DNA of 64,000 bases from Siminovitchia acidinfaciens (GCF_003605385.1 NZ_QYTV02000005.1:254996-318995), one strand, 5' to 3'. Counted from the first letter of the stretch, positions 8,250-19,639 are shown. The notes: generated by a model not told the origin, from the sequence alone. A program made the numbers and translations.

Positions 8250-8402
8250 TTATTTAACTAGCAAGAAAGCCACTATTGCACCAGCGACGATGGTCGCGCC
8301 GAGAATTTTAATGAAAAAGGGAAGTGATTCCTTCCCTTTTTCATTAATCTTTTCTTCTTTCTCATTGACAGCTTTTCTATATTCGGGACCGCAGCAGCCC
8401 AT
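8250..8402 (-). CDS. 50-residue membrane protein translationally coupled to cstA
   Basis: The ATG overlaps the cstA stop codon (TAATG, 8400-8404), the classic arrangement for coupled translation. The 50 residues start MGCCGPEYRKAVNEKEEK with a double Cys, followed by a charged region and one transmembrane helix at about 28-48 (FFIKILGATIVAGAIVAFLL), ending in VK. I do not recognise the family. In Escherichia coli CstA-type transporters also pair with a small Cys-containing protein (YbdD, YjiX), but the sequence here does not resemble those. Its role as an accessory subunit or metal-responsive partner is inferred only from coupling. A terminator follows 20 nt downstream. Confidence 0.72.
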   Translation of the reverse strand: MGCCGPEYRKAVNEKEEKINEKGKESLPFFIKILGATIVAGAIVAFLLVK

Positions 8403-9853
8403 TAGGCCACCCTGTTCCAATTAGAAATATCATCTTCAAGCGGTAGGTTCATTGTACGGTTTTTCCTAGCGGCTTTAAAGAATAGGGCCACCAGAAAAGC
8501 TGCACCGATAAAGCCGCCAATCCACGCGGTATTCATCGGAAGATTAAAGCCGATTTGTGCATTTAAAATATAGGTGATGACCATGACAAGCATGAACGTT
8601 CCGGGAACAAGCGAAATATAGTAATTTTTCTTTGCTATATACAGGTACATCGCACCTACGAATAGAGCGATGACAGCAGTTGCCTGGTTGGCCCAGCTGA
8701 AGTATCTCCATAGTATGTTAAAATCGATCTGCGTCAAAACAACAGATATTGCAAATAATGGAATGGCAATCCATAAACGGCTGCTGAATTTCTTTTGGGC
8801 AATATTGAAGTATTCTGCGATAATCATACGCGCACTCCGGAAAGCTGTATCACCGGATGTGATTGGAAGAACAACAACGCCAAGGATAGCAAGCGTTCCG
8901 CCAATTGCTCCAAGCATAGCTACAGATACTTCACTTACAACAGCACCAGGTCCACCTGCTGCCAACACTTCATTCAAACCATTATAGCCGCCGAAAAGGC
9001 TCATTCCTGCTGCAGCCCATATCATTGCGATAATAGCTTCTACAATCATCATACCGTAGAAAATTTTACGCCCTTGTTTTTCCTTCTGCGTCGTACGCGA
9101 AATAATCGGTGTTTGCGTTGCATGGAAGCCTGAAAGGGCCCCGCATGTTATCGTAAAAAAGATCAAAGGGAAGATCGGTAAATTGTTAGGGTGGAAGTTC
9201 TTGAACGAAAGTTCAGGAATCGGCGCCCCAGTAAAAACCAATCCAATCCCCACTCCTACCGCACTTATTAAAAGCAGTGCTCCAAAATAAGGGTATAAGC
9301 GCCCAATGATTTTATCAATTGGCATTAAAGTAGCTAAAATATAATATAGGAAAACAGCTGCGATAATAACGCCCAAGGCAATCTTTCCATCCATTAAAAC
9401 ATGGAGTAGACTAGCAGGTGTTGAGACGAAAACAGTACCAACCAAAAGAAGAAGCAAAACTGCAAAGCCGTTGACGACATGCTTCATCACTTTTCCTAAA
9501 AACTTGCTGGCAAGTTCAGGTAAGTGTGCTCCGCGATTACGGATAGAAATCATACCAGTCAGATAATCATGGACTGCTCCTGCAAAGATGGCACCGATTA
9601 CAATCCAGAGAAAAGCTACAGGACCATACAGCGCTCCCATAATCGGCCCAAAAACCGGGCCAGTACCGGCTATATTTAAAAGTTGAATCATGGAATTTTT
9701 AGACGTGCTCATAGGGATGTAATCAACACCATCGCCATTAACATATGCAGGAGTAGCTCGCTCCTCCTTTACCCCAAATACCTTTTCAACAAATTTGCCA
9801 TAGGTAAAATACCCTATGATTAAAAGCGCAATCCCAGCTAAAAATGTATACAT
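8402..9853 (-). CDS. cstA: Carbon starvation protein CstA (peptide/pyruvate-type transporter)
   Basis: A 483-residue, strongly hydrophobic protein with about 12 membrane segments. Conserved CstA features include PATPAYVNGDGVDY (about 33-46), the GPVFGPIMGA block after STSKNSMIQLLNIAGTGP, and GALSGFHATQTPIISRTTQ in the middle. This is the shorter CstA type; the E. coli paralogue is about 700 residues. The family imports peptides or pyruvate during nutrient limitation. ATG at 9853 is preceded by GGGGGAGG. A cre-like site lies 28 nt upstream, pointing to CcpA catabolite repression, which suits a starvation transporter. A 50-residue membrane protein gene overlaps its stop codon. Confidence 0.92.
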   Translation of the reverse strand: MYTFLAGIALLIIGYFTYGKFVEKVFGVKEERATPAYVNGDGVDYIPMSTSKNSMIQLLNIAGTGPVFGPIMGALYGPVAFLWIVIGAIFAGAVHDYLTGMISIRNRGAHLPELASKFLGKVMKHVVNGFAVLLLLLVGTVFVSTPASLLHVLMDGKIALGVIIAAVFLYYILATLMPIDKIIGRLYPYFGALLLISAVGVGIGLVFTGAPIPELSFKNFHPNNLPIFPLIFFTITCGALSGFHATQTPIISRTTQKEKQGRKIFYGMMIVEAIIAMIWAAAGMSLFGGYNGLNEVLAAGGPGAVVSEVSVAMLGAIGGTLAILGVVVLPITSGDTAFRSARMIIAEYFNIAQKKFSSRLWIAIPLFAISVVLTQIDFNILWRYFSWANQATAVIALFVGAMYLYIAKKNYYISLVPGTFMLVMVITYILNAQIGFNLPMNTAWIGGFIGAAFLVALFFKAARKNRTMNLPLEDDISNWNRVA

Positions 9854-9880
9854 ATGCCTCCCCCTTCTAAATAATATAAA

Positions 9881-9895
9881 TGAATGCGTTTACAT
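9881..9895 (-). promoter_or_regulatory. cre (CcpA) site upstream of cstA
   Basis: On the minus strand the 15-mer ATGTAAACGCATTCA matches the CcpA consensus WTGNAANCGNWNNCW at every defined position. It lies 28-42 nt upstream of the cstA ATG, next to an AT-rich TATAATATAGA block that probably holds the -10 region, so bound CcpA would block initiation. Confidence 0.72.
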
Positions 9896-10059
9896 CTATA
9901 TTATATTAAAGTTACAGATGTCTAGGGCAGTATTTGGATTAAAAGGTAGAAAACTTGGTTTAAGATGTATTTATAAGCAATTATTATGCATCTGACTTAG
10001 ATAGCTTTCATTATATTTCAAATTTCAAGGCTTTCCCTCAATGCCTTTACATAATTCTG

Positions 10060-10500
10060 GCTTACTGACAGCAATTCTTCTTTTTCTTCAATTTCCAATT
10101 ATAGGCTCCATTAAACCATGGAGTCAGTCGAGTGACATGTTTAAGATTAACCAGATTCTTATGAAACATACCGGTCAGCACTCCGACGACAATAGTCTCG
10201 CAAGCCCACAGGAAAGTGCTGTGAATCCACCCAATGTAAATCGATGGATCCCCTAATCAAGGCTGCCCTATTCCAAGCTTATATCCCCCTAAGCAAGCCA
10301 ACGTATACAATACCGATCACCCGGGAATTAGCACAATTGCCTCGTCTGCGGATAGATAGACAAATCAGCGATCATTATTCAAGTTTCCACACTAAGTCTA
10401 TAACCTAAATACGTGCCGATGATTGCAAAGAACCAAAGAAGATAATCGCAGTTTGCTGCTGCCTGCGATTAAGCTTCTCCAGATAAATCATATTTCTAAA
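10060..10500 (-). pseudogene. Decayed membrane-protein coding remnants between deoC and cstA
   Basis: The 890-bp gap between cstA and deoC has no intact gene. Minus-strand frames read as broken hydrophobic protein. One fragment (about 10440-10382) includes CDYLLWFFAIIGTYLGYRL, and a second (about 10255-10070) includes SIYIGWIHSTFLWACETIVVG and ends in a Lys-rich tail; a short VIGIVYVGLL piece lies between them in another frame. Stops and frame changes interrupt all of them. They look like remains of a transporter, possibly a sodium:solute symporter, but the identity is a guess. The rest of the gap holds nothing recognisable. Confidence 0.35.
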
Positions 10501-10748
10501 AAAGTGGAACCTAGTCAATATAAGGCAATTGTTACGATAATGCCAGCATCTCAAACATTGTAATCAAGGGTTCAAACATGAAATATTCCCCTATTAGAAA
10601 ATGAGACGCTTTCCATGATTTTTTGTCAATTACACATAAATAGCAAGAAGCACAAAATATTTAATTTGTTCGGCTGGAAGTGTTACCTGGAATTAAAAAT
10701 TATGCCAGCCCTGAAGAAATAGCTCCGTTCCTCTTACAAAAAGATGCC

Positions 10749-11408
10749 TCAATTACTGTTCATAATTTTAACTCCGGAGCTTGCCCCAATTCTATTTGCG
10801 CCAGCTTTGATCATTTTCTCAGCGTCTTCCTTGGAGCGGACTCCACCGGATGCCTTTACTCCCATTTGGCTTCCAACAGTTTCCCGCATCAACGCTACAT
10901 CCTGTTCAGTTGCGCCTCCGGTTGAAAAGCCTGTTGAAGTTTTAACAAATTCGGCACCGGCCCGTTTCGCAATTTCACATGCATTCCTTTTTTCATCTTC
11001 ATTTAAAAGACATGTTTCAATGATTACCTTGACAAGCGCTTTTCCTTTTGCAACAGAAGTGACAGCTTGGATATCTTTTTCAACAAGGTCTAATTTTCCG
11101 CCTTTTAAGTCCCCGATATTTACTACCATATCCACTTCCGTAGCCCCTTTTTCAATGGCATCTTCTGTTTCAAATGCTTTCGTTTCAGGTGTAGAAGCCC
11201 CCAGTGGGAATCCGATGACTGTACAAACTTTTACATCCGTATCTTTCAATAGATCGGCCGCATATTCAACCCACGTTGGATTTACACAAACGGAAGCGAA
11301 TTGATATTGTTTAGCCTCTTCACATAAAGTTTTGATTTCATCTTTTGTTGCATCAGCTTTCAATAGTGTGTGGTCAATCATTTGAGCTATATAATTTTTT
11401 TCTAGCAT
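10749..11408 (-). CDS. deoC: Deoxyribose-phosphate aldolase
   Basis: A 219-residue class I aldolase that cleaves 2-deoxyribose-5-phosphate to glyceraldehyde-3-phosphate and acetaldehyde in deoxynucleoside catabolism. The Schiff-base lysine is K156 in FVKTSTGF (154-161), with the second active-site lysine K185 in GVKASGG and Asp93 in EVDMVVNIG. Length is normal. ATG at 11408, with GAGAGGGAC upstream. It stands alone behind the mtaB terminator; the usual partners (nupC, pdp, deoR) are absent here, so it looks detached from its original operon. No operator was recognised. Confidence 0.96.
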   Translation of the reverse strand: MLEKNYIAQMIDHTLLKADATKDEIKTLCEEAKQYQFASVCVNPTWVEYAADLLKDTDVKVCTVIGFPLGASTPETKAFETEDAIEKGATEVDMVVNIGDLKGGKLDLVEKDIQAVTSVAKGKALVKVIIETCLLNEDEKRNACEIAKRAGAEFVKTSTGFSTGGATEQDVALMRETVGSQMGVKASGGVRSKEDAEKMIKAGANRIGASSGVKIMNSN

Positions 11409-11451
11409 ATTTTTGTCCCTCTCTCAACTTTTATTTTTAAACCTTTAAAAA

Positions 11452-11474
11452 AACTGCAGCTTATCGCTGCAGTT
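11452..11474 (-). terminator. Terminator after mtaB
   Basis: A 9-bp stem AACTGCAGC/GCTGCAGTT (11452-11460 with 11466-11474), a 5-nt loop and a T run on the minus strand form a standard intrinsic terminator. It starts 4 nt after the mtaB stop and ends the dnaJ-prmA-rsmE-mtaB unit. Confidence 0.88.
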
Positions 11475-11478
11475 CTTT

Positions 11479-12828
11479 TTATACCACCATAGAGGCCGGG
11501 GCATCTTCATCCATTACACGGACAAACTGCCCTTCGCTGTATGGATATCCAGCTTTTGTTATTTTGACCCTTACAAGCTTGCCGACCATTTCCTCTGTGG
11601 CCGGAAAAACAACTTTAAGATAATTGTCGGTATATCCTACATATAAGCCGTTGTCAGGGCTATCTTTGAACGGCTCTTCAGGAATGACTTCAAGAACCTC
11701 GTCCTCAAATTTGGAAGCATATTCTTTTGCCAATTGGTCCGAAAGTGTAATTAAGCGGTGAACGCGCTCGTTTTTGACACTCTCATCAATCTGATCTTTC
11801 ATCCTGGCTGCAGGCGTCCCGGTTCTCATGGAGTATGGGAATACATGAAGCTCAGAGAATTTATGCTCTTTTACAAAATTATATGTTTCCATGAATTCAT
11901 CTTCGGTTTCACCCGGAAAACCAACGATGATATCCGAAGTGATCGCCAGATCAGGCAATGCTTTTTTCAATAGTTCAAGACGTTCTGCAAAAAACTCCAT
12001 CGTATACTTACGGCGCATTCTTTTTAACACTGTGTTTGAGCCTGATTGAAGAGGTATGTGCAAGTGTCTTACGACAAGCTTGGACTTATCGATGACATCA
12101 ATGACCTCATCCGTAAGCTGGCTCGCTTCAATGGAGGAAATCCGAAGTCTTTTCAATCCTTTCACTTTCGCTTCAAGATCACGGAGCAAAGCTGCCAGAT
12201 TGTAGTCTTTCATGTCCTCACCGTAACCACCTGTATGAATCCCGGTTAATACAATTTCTTTATATCCGGCATCTACAAGTTGCTGTGCCTGGCGGATAAC
12301 TTCTTCAGGATCCCGAGAACGCATTAATCCACGTGCCCAAGGAATGATGCAAAACGTACAGAAGTTGTTGCAGCCTTCCTGAATTTTAAGAGAAGCACGT
12401 GTTCTATCAGTAAATGCAGGAACATCCAGCTCCTCATAAACACGGTTTTTCATGATATTGCCTACACCATTAATCGGCTGGCGCTCATTTTTATATTGCT
12501 CGATATAATCGAGCATCTTCACCCGGTCCTGGGTTCCCACAACAACGTCTACTCCGGGAATAGCCATGATTTCTGCCGGTGAAGTTTGTGCATAACAGCC
12601 GGTTACACAAATCACTGCATCAGGATTTTTCCGAATTGCCCTGCGAATGACCTGCCGGCTTTTCTTATCGCCAGTATTAGTAACTGTACACGTATTGATG
12701 ACATAAACGTCAGCAGTATCTTCAAACTCAACCCGTTCATAGCCGTTATTTTTAAACAGCTGCCAAATGGCTTCCGTTTCATAGTGGTTGACTTTGCAGC
12801 CTAATGTATGAAATGCCACGAGAGACAT
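11479..12828 (-). CDS. mtaB: tRNA t6A37 methylthiotransferase MtaB
   Basis: A 449-residue radical-SAM enzyme that converts t6A to ms2t6A at position 37 of ANN-decoding tRNAs. The N-terminal MTTase domain has Cys11, Cys47 and Cys78 for one Fe-S cluster, and the radical-SAM motif CNNFCTFC gives Cys153, Cys157 and Cys160 for the other. A C-terminal TRAM domain (about 375-440) binds tRNA. I chose the ATG at 12828 with GAGGTGA 6 nt upstream; a GTG nine bases earlier is part of that Shine-Dalgarno. The preceding rsmE stop lies inside the ribosome binding site, so the genes are coupled. Confidence 0.95.
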   Translation of the reverse strand: MSLVAFHTLGCKVNHYETEAIWQLFKNNGYERVEFEDTADVYVINTCTVTNTGDKKSRQVIRRAIRKNPDAVICVTGCYAQTSPAEIMAIPGVDVVVGTQDRVKMLDYIEQYKNERQPINGVGNIMKNRVYEELDVPAFTDRTRASLKIQEGCNNFCTFCIIPWARGLMRSRDPEEVIRQAQQLVDAGYKEIVLTGIHTGGYGEDMKDYNLAALLRDLEAKVKGLKRLRISSIEASQLTDEVIDVIDKSKLVVRHLHIPLQSGSNTVLKRMRRKYTMEFFAERLELLKKALPDLAITSDIIVGFPGETEDEFMETYNFVKEHKFSELHVFPYSMRTGTPAARMKDQIDESVKNERVHRLITLSDQLAKEYASKFEDEVLEVIPEEPFKDSPDNGLYVGYTDNYLKVVFPATEEMVGKLVRVKITKAGYPYSEGQFVRVMDEDAPASMVV

Positions 12829-12833
12829 TAAAA

Positions 12834-13586
12834 TCACCTCATTAATTCAAAGTGGTAGGAAACTGCCGATAGAGCATATAACGGAGCAGTTTCCGTCCTT
12901 AATATTCTTGGGCCAAGCCCACATAAAGTAAATCCATGACTTTTCAGTTTAGCAGCTTCCTCGTCCGCAAATCCGCCTTCAGGCCCAAAAACCAATAATA
13001 GTCGGTCACTTGGAGAACAAGAGGAAAGCACTTGCGCGAAATTGCCTTTTTCACCGTCTTTTGCTGCTTCTTCGTAGGCAATTGCCTTATGACTAAAATT
13101 TTTTCCAAGGTTTAGCAATTCGCTGAAAGATACAGGCTTCACGATTTTTGGAATGACTTGGCGATGAGATTGCTCAGCAGCCTCTTTCGCTATTTTTTTC
13201 CATCGTTCCAGCTTTTTCAAGGACTTTTTCTCTTCCCATTTTACAACGGAGCGAGTCGCAATGAAAGGGACAAATTGTGAAGCGCCCAGCTCTGTCCCTT
13301 TTTGAATGATCCATTCCCATTTATCCCCTTTGGGCAGCCCGCTCGCTATTGTCACTTGAACAGGGAGTTCTTTCCTTGTTTCTTCCCATTCAGCAATGCG
13401 AACTTCCACCGAAGAGTCGGCAATATCAACAATGATCCCTTTTCCGGCTTTTCCTCCATTAAATACGATCCACAGCGAATCACCTGTTTTCATCCTCATC
13501 ACGCGGACGATGTGATGGAAGTTTTCTCCTGAAAGTACAGCAGTTTCCTGCCCCTCATACATTTCATCTATGAAATACCGTTGCAT
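12834..13586 (-). CDS. rsmE: 16S rRNA m3U1498 methyltransferase RsmE
   Basis: A 250-residue SPOUT-fold methyltransferase that modifies U1498 of 16S rRNA. It has an N-terminal PUA-like RNA-binding part (about 1-70) and the C-terminal knot with LLLVFGPEGGFADEE at about 195-209 and LGPRILRTETA at about 224-234, the SAM-binding signature. It sits between prmA and mtaB, 11 nt from prmA, as in B. subtilis (yqeU). ATG at 13586 behind AGAAGGTGGAG. Confidence 0.95.
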   Translation of the reverse strand: MQRYFIDEMYEGQETAVLSGENFHHIVRVMRMKTGDSLWIVFNGGKAGKGIIVDIADSSVEVRIAEWEETRKELPVQVTIASGLPKGDKWEWIIQKGTELGASQFVPFIATRSVVKWEEKKSLKKLERWKKIAKEAAEQSHRQVIPKIVKPVSFSELLNLGKNFSHKAIAYEEAAKDGEKGNFAQVLSSCSPSDRLLLVFGPEGGFADEEAAKLKSHGFTLCGLGPRILRTETAPLYALSAVSYHFELMR

Positions 13587-13597
13587 GTCTCCACCTT

Positions 13598-14536
13598 CTA
13601 ATTCGTGCGTTTAGAAATAAAAGCCACCCAGTCGTCCATACTGATCACTTCTTCTATGGAAAAACCGGCTTGAGTCAAGGCATTAGAAACAGCCTCTTTT
13701 TTCTGGTCTATGATCCCTGAAGCAACAAAATATCCATTTGGTTTGACCGCCTCTGCTGCCTCTGCTGCAAAGGAAATGATCACTTCAGCCAAAATATTGG
13801 CCACAACGACATCAGCCGCCTCCTCAATACCATTAAGAAGATCGTTTTGACTGACTGAAACTTTTTCTTCAACCCGGTTCAAGGCAACATTTTGAATCGC
13901 CGCTTCCACCGCAACATCATCAAGATCAAGCGCAGTCACTTTCTTTGCATCCAGCAAAGCTGCAGCGATACTTAAGACACCTGACCCTGTTCCAACGTCG
14001 ATCACATAATCTCCCGCTTGAACAGTCTTTTCAAGAGCCTGTATACACATGACGGTTGTCGGATGGGTGCCCGTCCCGAATGCCATCCCTGGATCAAGTT
14101 CAATGATCAACTCATTTTCAGCTGGAGTGTAGTCTTCCCAGGTCGGAACAATGGTAAAACGATCGGAGACTTGGACAGGATGATAATATTTTTTCCATGC
14201 TGTTGCCCAATCTTCTTCTTTCACATCCGATAGTGTGATTTTGTTTTTACCAATATCAATTTGAAAGTCGACAAGCTTTGATATATTTTGCTTGATGATT
14301 TTTACGGTTTCGCTCAAGCTTTCCGTATTTGCCAAGTAGGCCTTGATGATGACCCCTTCTTCAGGGAAGTCCTCGGGATTCAATTCGTATATTTCGCCGA
14401 ATCGATTTTCCCTCACCCTTAAAAAATCCGCCCGGTCCTCAATCGCCAATCCGCTTACTCCGGCTTCATATAAAATATGGCTGACAGGTTCAACGGCTTC
14501 GTTTGTTGTGAGTATACTCATTTCAGTCCAATTCAT
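13598..14536 (-). CDS. prmA: Ribosomal protein L11 methyltransferase
   Basis: A 312-residue class I SAM methyltransferase that trimethylates ribosomal protein L11. The N-terminal substrate-recognition domain (about 1-110) is followed by the Rossmann domain with [16 protein letters not shown] (about 145-160), motif [16 protein letters not shown] (about 178-192) and the post-motif [10 protein letters not shown] (about 238-247). The length is typical. It is 17 nt downstream of dnaJ and belongs to the heat-shock-linked operon order dnaJ-prmA-rsmE-mtaB found across Bacillaceae. Confidence 0.96.
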   Translation of the reverse strand: MNWTEMSILTTNEAVEPVSHILYEAGVSGLAIEDRADFLRVRENRFGEIYELNPEDFPEEGVIIKAYLANTESLSETVKIIKQNISKLVDFQIDIGKNKITLSDVKEEDWATAWKKYYHPVQVSDRFTIVPTWEDYTPAENELIIELDPGMAFGTGTHPTTVMCIQALEKTVQAGDYVIDVGTGSGVLSIAAALLDAKKVTALDLDDVAVEAAIQNVALNRVEEKVSVSQNDLLNGIEEAADVVVANILAEVIISFAAEAAEAVKPNGYFVASGIIDQKKEAVSNALTQAGFSIEEVISMDDWVAFISKRTN

Positions 14537-14553
14537 TTGGCTGCTCCATTCAT

Positions 14554-15675
14554 TTAATCGCCTTTAAAGGCGCGTTTCATTTTTCCAAAAAAACTTTCAT
14601 GATGTTCATCAGGAACTTGACCGCTGACTTCTGCAAACTCACGCAGCAAGTCTTTTTGCTGTTCATTCAGCTTCGTCGGCGTAACAATTTTTACGAGAAC
14701 GTGCTGGTCCCCTTTGCCATAACCACGTACATTATGGGCCCCTCTGTCTCGAAGCCTGAATCGTGTGCCTGTTTGGGTACCGGCAGGTATTTTCAACTTG
14801 ACCTTGCCATACAGAGTCGGAACTTCAATTTCATCCCCGAGTGCAGCTTGGACAAACGTGATGGGCATTTCACAATAGATATCGTCTCCATCCCGCTCAA
14901 AGAATTCATGGGGCGTGACATGGAAAACGATAAAAAGATCCCCTGGCGGTCCGCCATTGACGCCAGGCTCTCCTTGCCCCGCCACACGCATCTGCTGACC
15001 GTCATCAATTCCTTTAGGAATCTTAACATTAATTTTCTTCCTTCTTTTCACCTTGCCTTCTCCGTGGCAAGTGCTGCATTTGTCTTTAATGATGTTACCA
15101 GTTCCATGACAGTGATGACATACTCTCCGATTTACAATCCTGCCAAACGGAGTTTCCTGTTCCACATTCAACTGGCCAGTTCCATGACATTGGTGACAGG
15201 TTTCAGGTGAGGTGCCGGGCTTTGCTCCAGATCCGTCACATGTACCGCACATTTCTTCCCTAGGAATTTCAACGACTGTTTCCTTCCCAAAGATAGCCTC
15301 TTCGAAAGTAAGGGTCATTGTATATTGTAAATCAGCTCCCTGCCTAGGAGCATTAGGGTCTCTTCGCCCACCACCAAAGAAGGTGCTGAAAATATCTTCA
15401 AATCCGCTGAAGCCGCCGAAATCCGCACCACCGCCAAAGCCGCCGAAACCACCTTGTGGTCCTTCGTGTCCGAACTGATCATACTGGGCTCTTTTTTGAT
15501 CATCGCTCAGTACTTCATACGCTTCAGTTATTTCTTTGAATTTCTCATCAGATCCCGGTTCTTTATTGATATCCGGATGGTATTTTTTTGAAAGCCTTCT
15601 ATAGGCCTTTTTTATTTCATCTTTAGAAGCGCCTTCTGTTACACCAAGCACTTCGTAATAATCCCTTTTGCTCAT
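14554..15675 (-). CDS. dnaJ: Chaperone DnaJ
   Basis: A 373-residue type I Hsp40 co-chaperone that delivers unfolded clients to DnaK and stimulates its ATPase. The J domain (1-70) holds the essential HPD in KKYHPDINK, followed by a Gly/Phe-rich linker (about 72-105) and four zinc-binding repeats [24 protein letters not shown] and CSTCHGEG (about 144-208), then the C-terminal client-binding domains. All key residues are present. ATG at 15675 with GGAGTGTGGAGA. A terminator separates it from dnaK, so dnaJ expression depends on read-through or on its own promoter. Confidence 0.98.
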   Translation of the reverse strand: MSKRDYYEVLGVTEGASKDEIKKAYRRLSKKYHPDINKEPGSDEKFKEITEAYEVLSDDQKRAQYDQFGHEGPQGGFGGFGGGADFGGFSGFEDIFSTFFGGGRRDPNAPRQGADLQYTMTLTFEEAIFGKETVVEIPREEMCGTCDGSGAKPGTSPETCHQCHGTGQLNVEQETPFGRIVNRRVCHHCHGTGNIIKDKCSTCHGEGKVKRRKKINVKIPKGIDDGQQMRVAGQGEPGVNGGPPGDLFIVFHVTPHEFFERDGDDIYCEMPITFVQAALGDEIEVPTLYGKVKLKIPAGTQTGTRFRLRDRGAHNVRGYGKGDQHVLVKIVTPTKLNEQQKDLLREFAEVSGQVPDEHHESFFGKMKRAFKGD

Positions 15676-15768
15676 GTCTCCACACTCCCGAATCTTTTCA
15701 CATAACGTTCATTTTACCATATTCAACGGATAGTTTAAAAGGAGTAACAAGGATACTGCCTCATGAAT

Positions 15769-15805
15769 AAAAGTCAAAGCCCAGATTATCCGGACTTTGA
15801 CTTTT
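15769..15805 (-). terminator. Terminator between dnaK and dnaJ
   Basis: An 11-bp stem AAAAGTCAAAG (15769-15779) with CTTTGACTTTT (15795-15805) is followed by TATTCATG on the minus strand. It begins just after the dnaK stop and could reduce dnaJ expression relative to dnaK. Confidence 0.75.
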
Positions 15806-15813
15806 TCATTCGA

Positions 15814-17688
<1,875 letters not shown>

Positions 17689-18300
17689 CTATTTGCTTAC
17701 TTTAACCATTGATGGTCTGATCACACGATCTTTCAAAATATAACCTTTTTGGAATTCTTCGAGGACAATATTTCCCTCTTTTCCTTCTTCCTCTGCCTGC
17801 ATCACTGCCTGGTGAAGGTTTGGATCGAATTCGCTACCCACTGCCTCAATCTGTTCGGCACCTTCGGTTTTCAATGCTTCAATGATGCTTCTATAAACCA
17901 TTCCAACCCCTTCAAGCAAAGCTTTTGTCTGCTCGTTATCCGGTTCAATCTGCATGGCTCTTTCGAAATTATCGATAGCTGGAAGAAGATTGGTAATCAA
18001 GTGCTGTGCTCTATATTTTTCAGCCGCTTCCAGATCGAGCTTGGAACGACGGCGAAAATTATCAAAATCAGCAAGCAGACGCAAGTAACGATTTTCTTTT
18101 TCCTTAAGTTGCTCTTCGAGCCCTTCAATTTTTCTTGCAAGCTCGTCATCTGGTTCTTCAGGCATTGAAGATTTTTGGATATCTTCTGCTTTGCCGTTTT
18201 CTTGCCCGCTTGGATTCTCTTGCGTTGTTTCGTTGCTTTCTGCCGTTTCTTCTTGACTCAAATCCTCCGGCTGCAATGTTTCTTTAGATTCTTCCTGCAT
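17689..18300 (-). CDS. grpE: Nucleotide exchange factor GrpE
   Basis: A 203-residue dimeric co-chaperone that releases ADP from DnaK. The first 60 residues are acidic and disordered (Glu/Ser/Thr/Gln-rich), then a long coiled coil (about 60-110) leads to the beta domain ending FQKGYILKDRVIRPSMVKVSK, the family signature. ATG at 18300 with AAGGGAGGTGAAG. The gap to hrcA is 292 bp and holds a repeat element and a hairpin, unlike the short hrcA-grpE spacing usual in Bacillus. Confidence 0.96.
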   Translation of the reverse strand: MQEESKETLQPEDLSQEETAESNETTQENPSGQENGKAEDIQKSSMPEEPDDELARKIEGLEEQLKEKENRYLRLLADFDNFRRRSKLDLEAAEKYRAQHLITNLLPAIDNFERAMQIEPDNEQTKALLEGVGMVYRSIIEALKTEGAEQIEAVGSEFDPNLHQAVMQAEEEGKEGNIVLEEFQKGYILKDRVIRPSMVKVSK

Positions 18301-18324
18301 GTCTTCACCTCCCTTAAATAATGA

Positions 18325-18505
18325 AATGCGTAAGCGCCTCGATCAGCCCCGACAAGCATAAGTCGAGCGCTGAAGAAGGCGTCCTTTGCCTTCAGCAGCG
18401 ATTGGCTTATGACCTCGAGGGGCTAGGCGTTGAAGCTGGACAATAGAAATGCGATAGGCGGCTAATTAGGGGCGACAAGCGCCTGCCGCCTTAAAGCGCC
18501 ATATC
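18325..18505. repeat. Mosaic intergenic repeat, copy B (short, self-complementary)
   Basis: The copy lies between hrcA and grpE. Its head AAGCGCCT..CAGCCCCGACAAGCATAAG can pair with GACCTCGAGGGGCTAGGCG near the end, and an inner GCTGAAG/CTTCAGC stem extends the fold. Transcribed in the heat-shock mRNA it would form a long imperfect hairpin in the hrcA-grpE spacer. Confidence 0.72.
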
Positions 18506-18550
18506 CCGTGCTTCACTGGAACCCGAAATGGTACAATTTTTCAAAAAGAA

Positions 18551-18578
18551 GGGAAATTAGCGAATTTCGCTAATTCCC
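18551..18578 (-). terminator. Hairpin after hrcA
   Basis: GGGAAATTAGCGAA at 18551 pairs with TTCGCTAATTCCC ending at 18578 with a single bulge and almost no loop; on the minus strand the stem is followed by TTCTTTTTG. It begins 15 nt after the hrcA stop and may attenuate transcription into grpE or mark an mRNA processing site. Confidence 0.65.
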
Positions 18579-18592
18579 AACCCAGTTACCGA

Positions 18593-19627
18593 TTAACTTT
18601 CGTTAAACATCCTGGTTAGTGCATTGCTCATATCCCTGCTTAAAAAATCCAGAAGTCCGATTACTCTCGAATATTCCATACGTGTAGGACCCAAGATGGC
18701 AATTGTCCCTACATTCTCTTTACCGATGGAATATGTGGCAGTGATAAGACTGCAGTCTTCCATAGCCATATTTTTATTTTCTTTGCCGATTGTAACATGG
18801 ATGCCATTAGGGATATGCCTAAAAAGCTCGTAAAACCCTTCTTCTTGTTCAATCATGTTCAACAATGACCGGACCTTGTTAATATTATGGAATTCAGGTT
18901 GATTTAACATATTTGTTTTTCCGCCGAAAAATATTTTTTCGTTGGAAGGAACATCGAGCGTTTGCAATATGGACTTCAAAAGCAAATCGTATTGATGGAT
19001 ATTCATCCGTAATATTTCGGCTAATTCATACTCTATTTTACCTCTTAACTCAGCAATCGGTACGCCGGCCAGTTTTTCATTTAAAATATTGACCAATTTT
19101 TCAATATTTCCCGGATTAATATTATCCGGTAGGGAAAAGACCTTGTTTTCAACATGTCCGGTATCCGTTATGATCACAGCAACGGCTTTTTCGCCCGAAA
19201 GTGGAACTATTTGCAGACTCTTCAGCTTGTTTTCTTTGACCGCTGGTCCAAGTAGAATGGCTGTGTAATTTGTCAGTTCCGATAAAATACTGGCAGATCT
19301 TTGCACAACATCTTCAAGCTCATATACTTTCTCAGCAAAGATGGAATGAATCAACTGCCTTTCATGGGCACGGAGCATTGCAGGTGCCAAAAGATGATCC
19401 ACGTAATATCTGTACCCTTTCTCAGAAGGTACACGCCCCGATGAAGTATGAGTCTTTTCAATAAATCCATATTCCTCCAAATCCGCCATTTCATTGCGGA
19501 TTGTTGCCGAACTTAGGTTTATTTCTTCTCTTTTCGACAATTTCCCAGATCCGATGGGCTGGGCAGAGCTGATAAAGTCATCAATAATGGCTTGCAGTAT
19601 GAGTAGTTGACGATCTGTCAGCACCAT
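18593..19627 (-). CDS. hrcA: Heat-inducible transcription repressor HrcA
   Basis: A 344-residue repressor of class I heat-shock genes. The N-terminal winged helix (about 1-75) includes [20 protein letters not shown], and the rest is the GAF-like and dimerisation region ending in [16 protein letters not shown]. It binds CIRCE; the site lies 13 nt upstream of its own start, giving autoregulation, with GroE-dependent activity known for the family. Start ATG at 19627 with AGAGGTGATGA. It is followed by a hairpin and repeat before grpE. Confidence 0.97.
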   Translation of the reverse strand: MVLTDRQLLILQAIIDDFISSAQPIGSGKLSKREEINLSSATIRNEMADLEEYGFIEKTHTSSGRVPSEKGYRYYVDHLLAPAMLRAHERQLIHSIFAEKVYELEDVVQRSASILSELTNYTAILLGPAVKENKLKSLQIVPLSGEKAVAVIITDTGHVENKVFSLPDNINPGNIEKLVNILNEKLAGVPIAELRGKIEYELAEILRMNIHQYDLLLKSILQTLDVPSNEKIFFGGKTNMLNQPEFHNINKVRSLLNMIEQEEGFYELFRHIPNGIHVTIGKENKNMAMEDCSLITATYSIGKENVGTIAILGPTRMEYSRVIGLLDFLSRDMSNALTRMFNES

Positions 19628-19639
19628 TCATCACCTCTG

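Noticed and set aside
10041-10256. A 71-codon plus-strand frame in the deoC-cstA gap
   Set aside because: No ribosome binding site and atypical composition; the minus strand of the same stretch reads more like a broken membrane protein.
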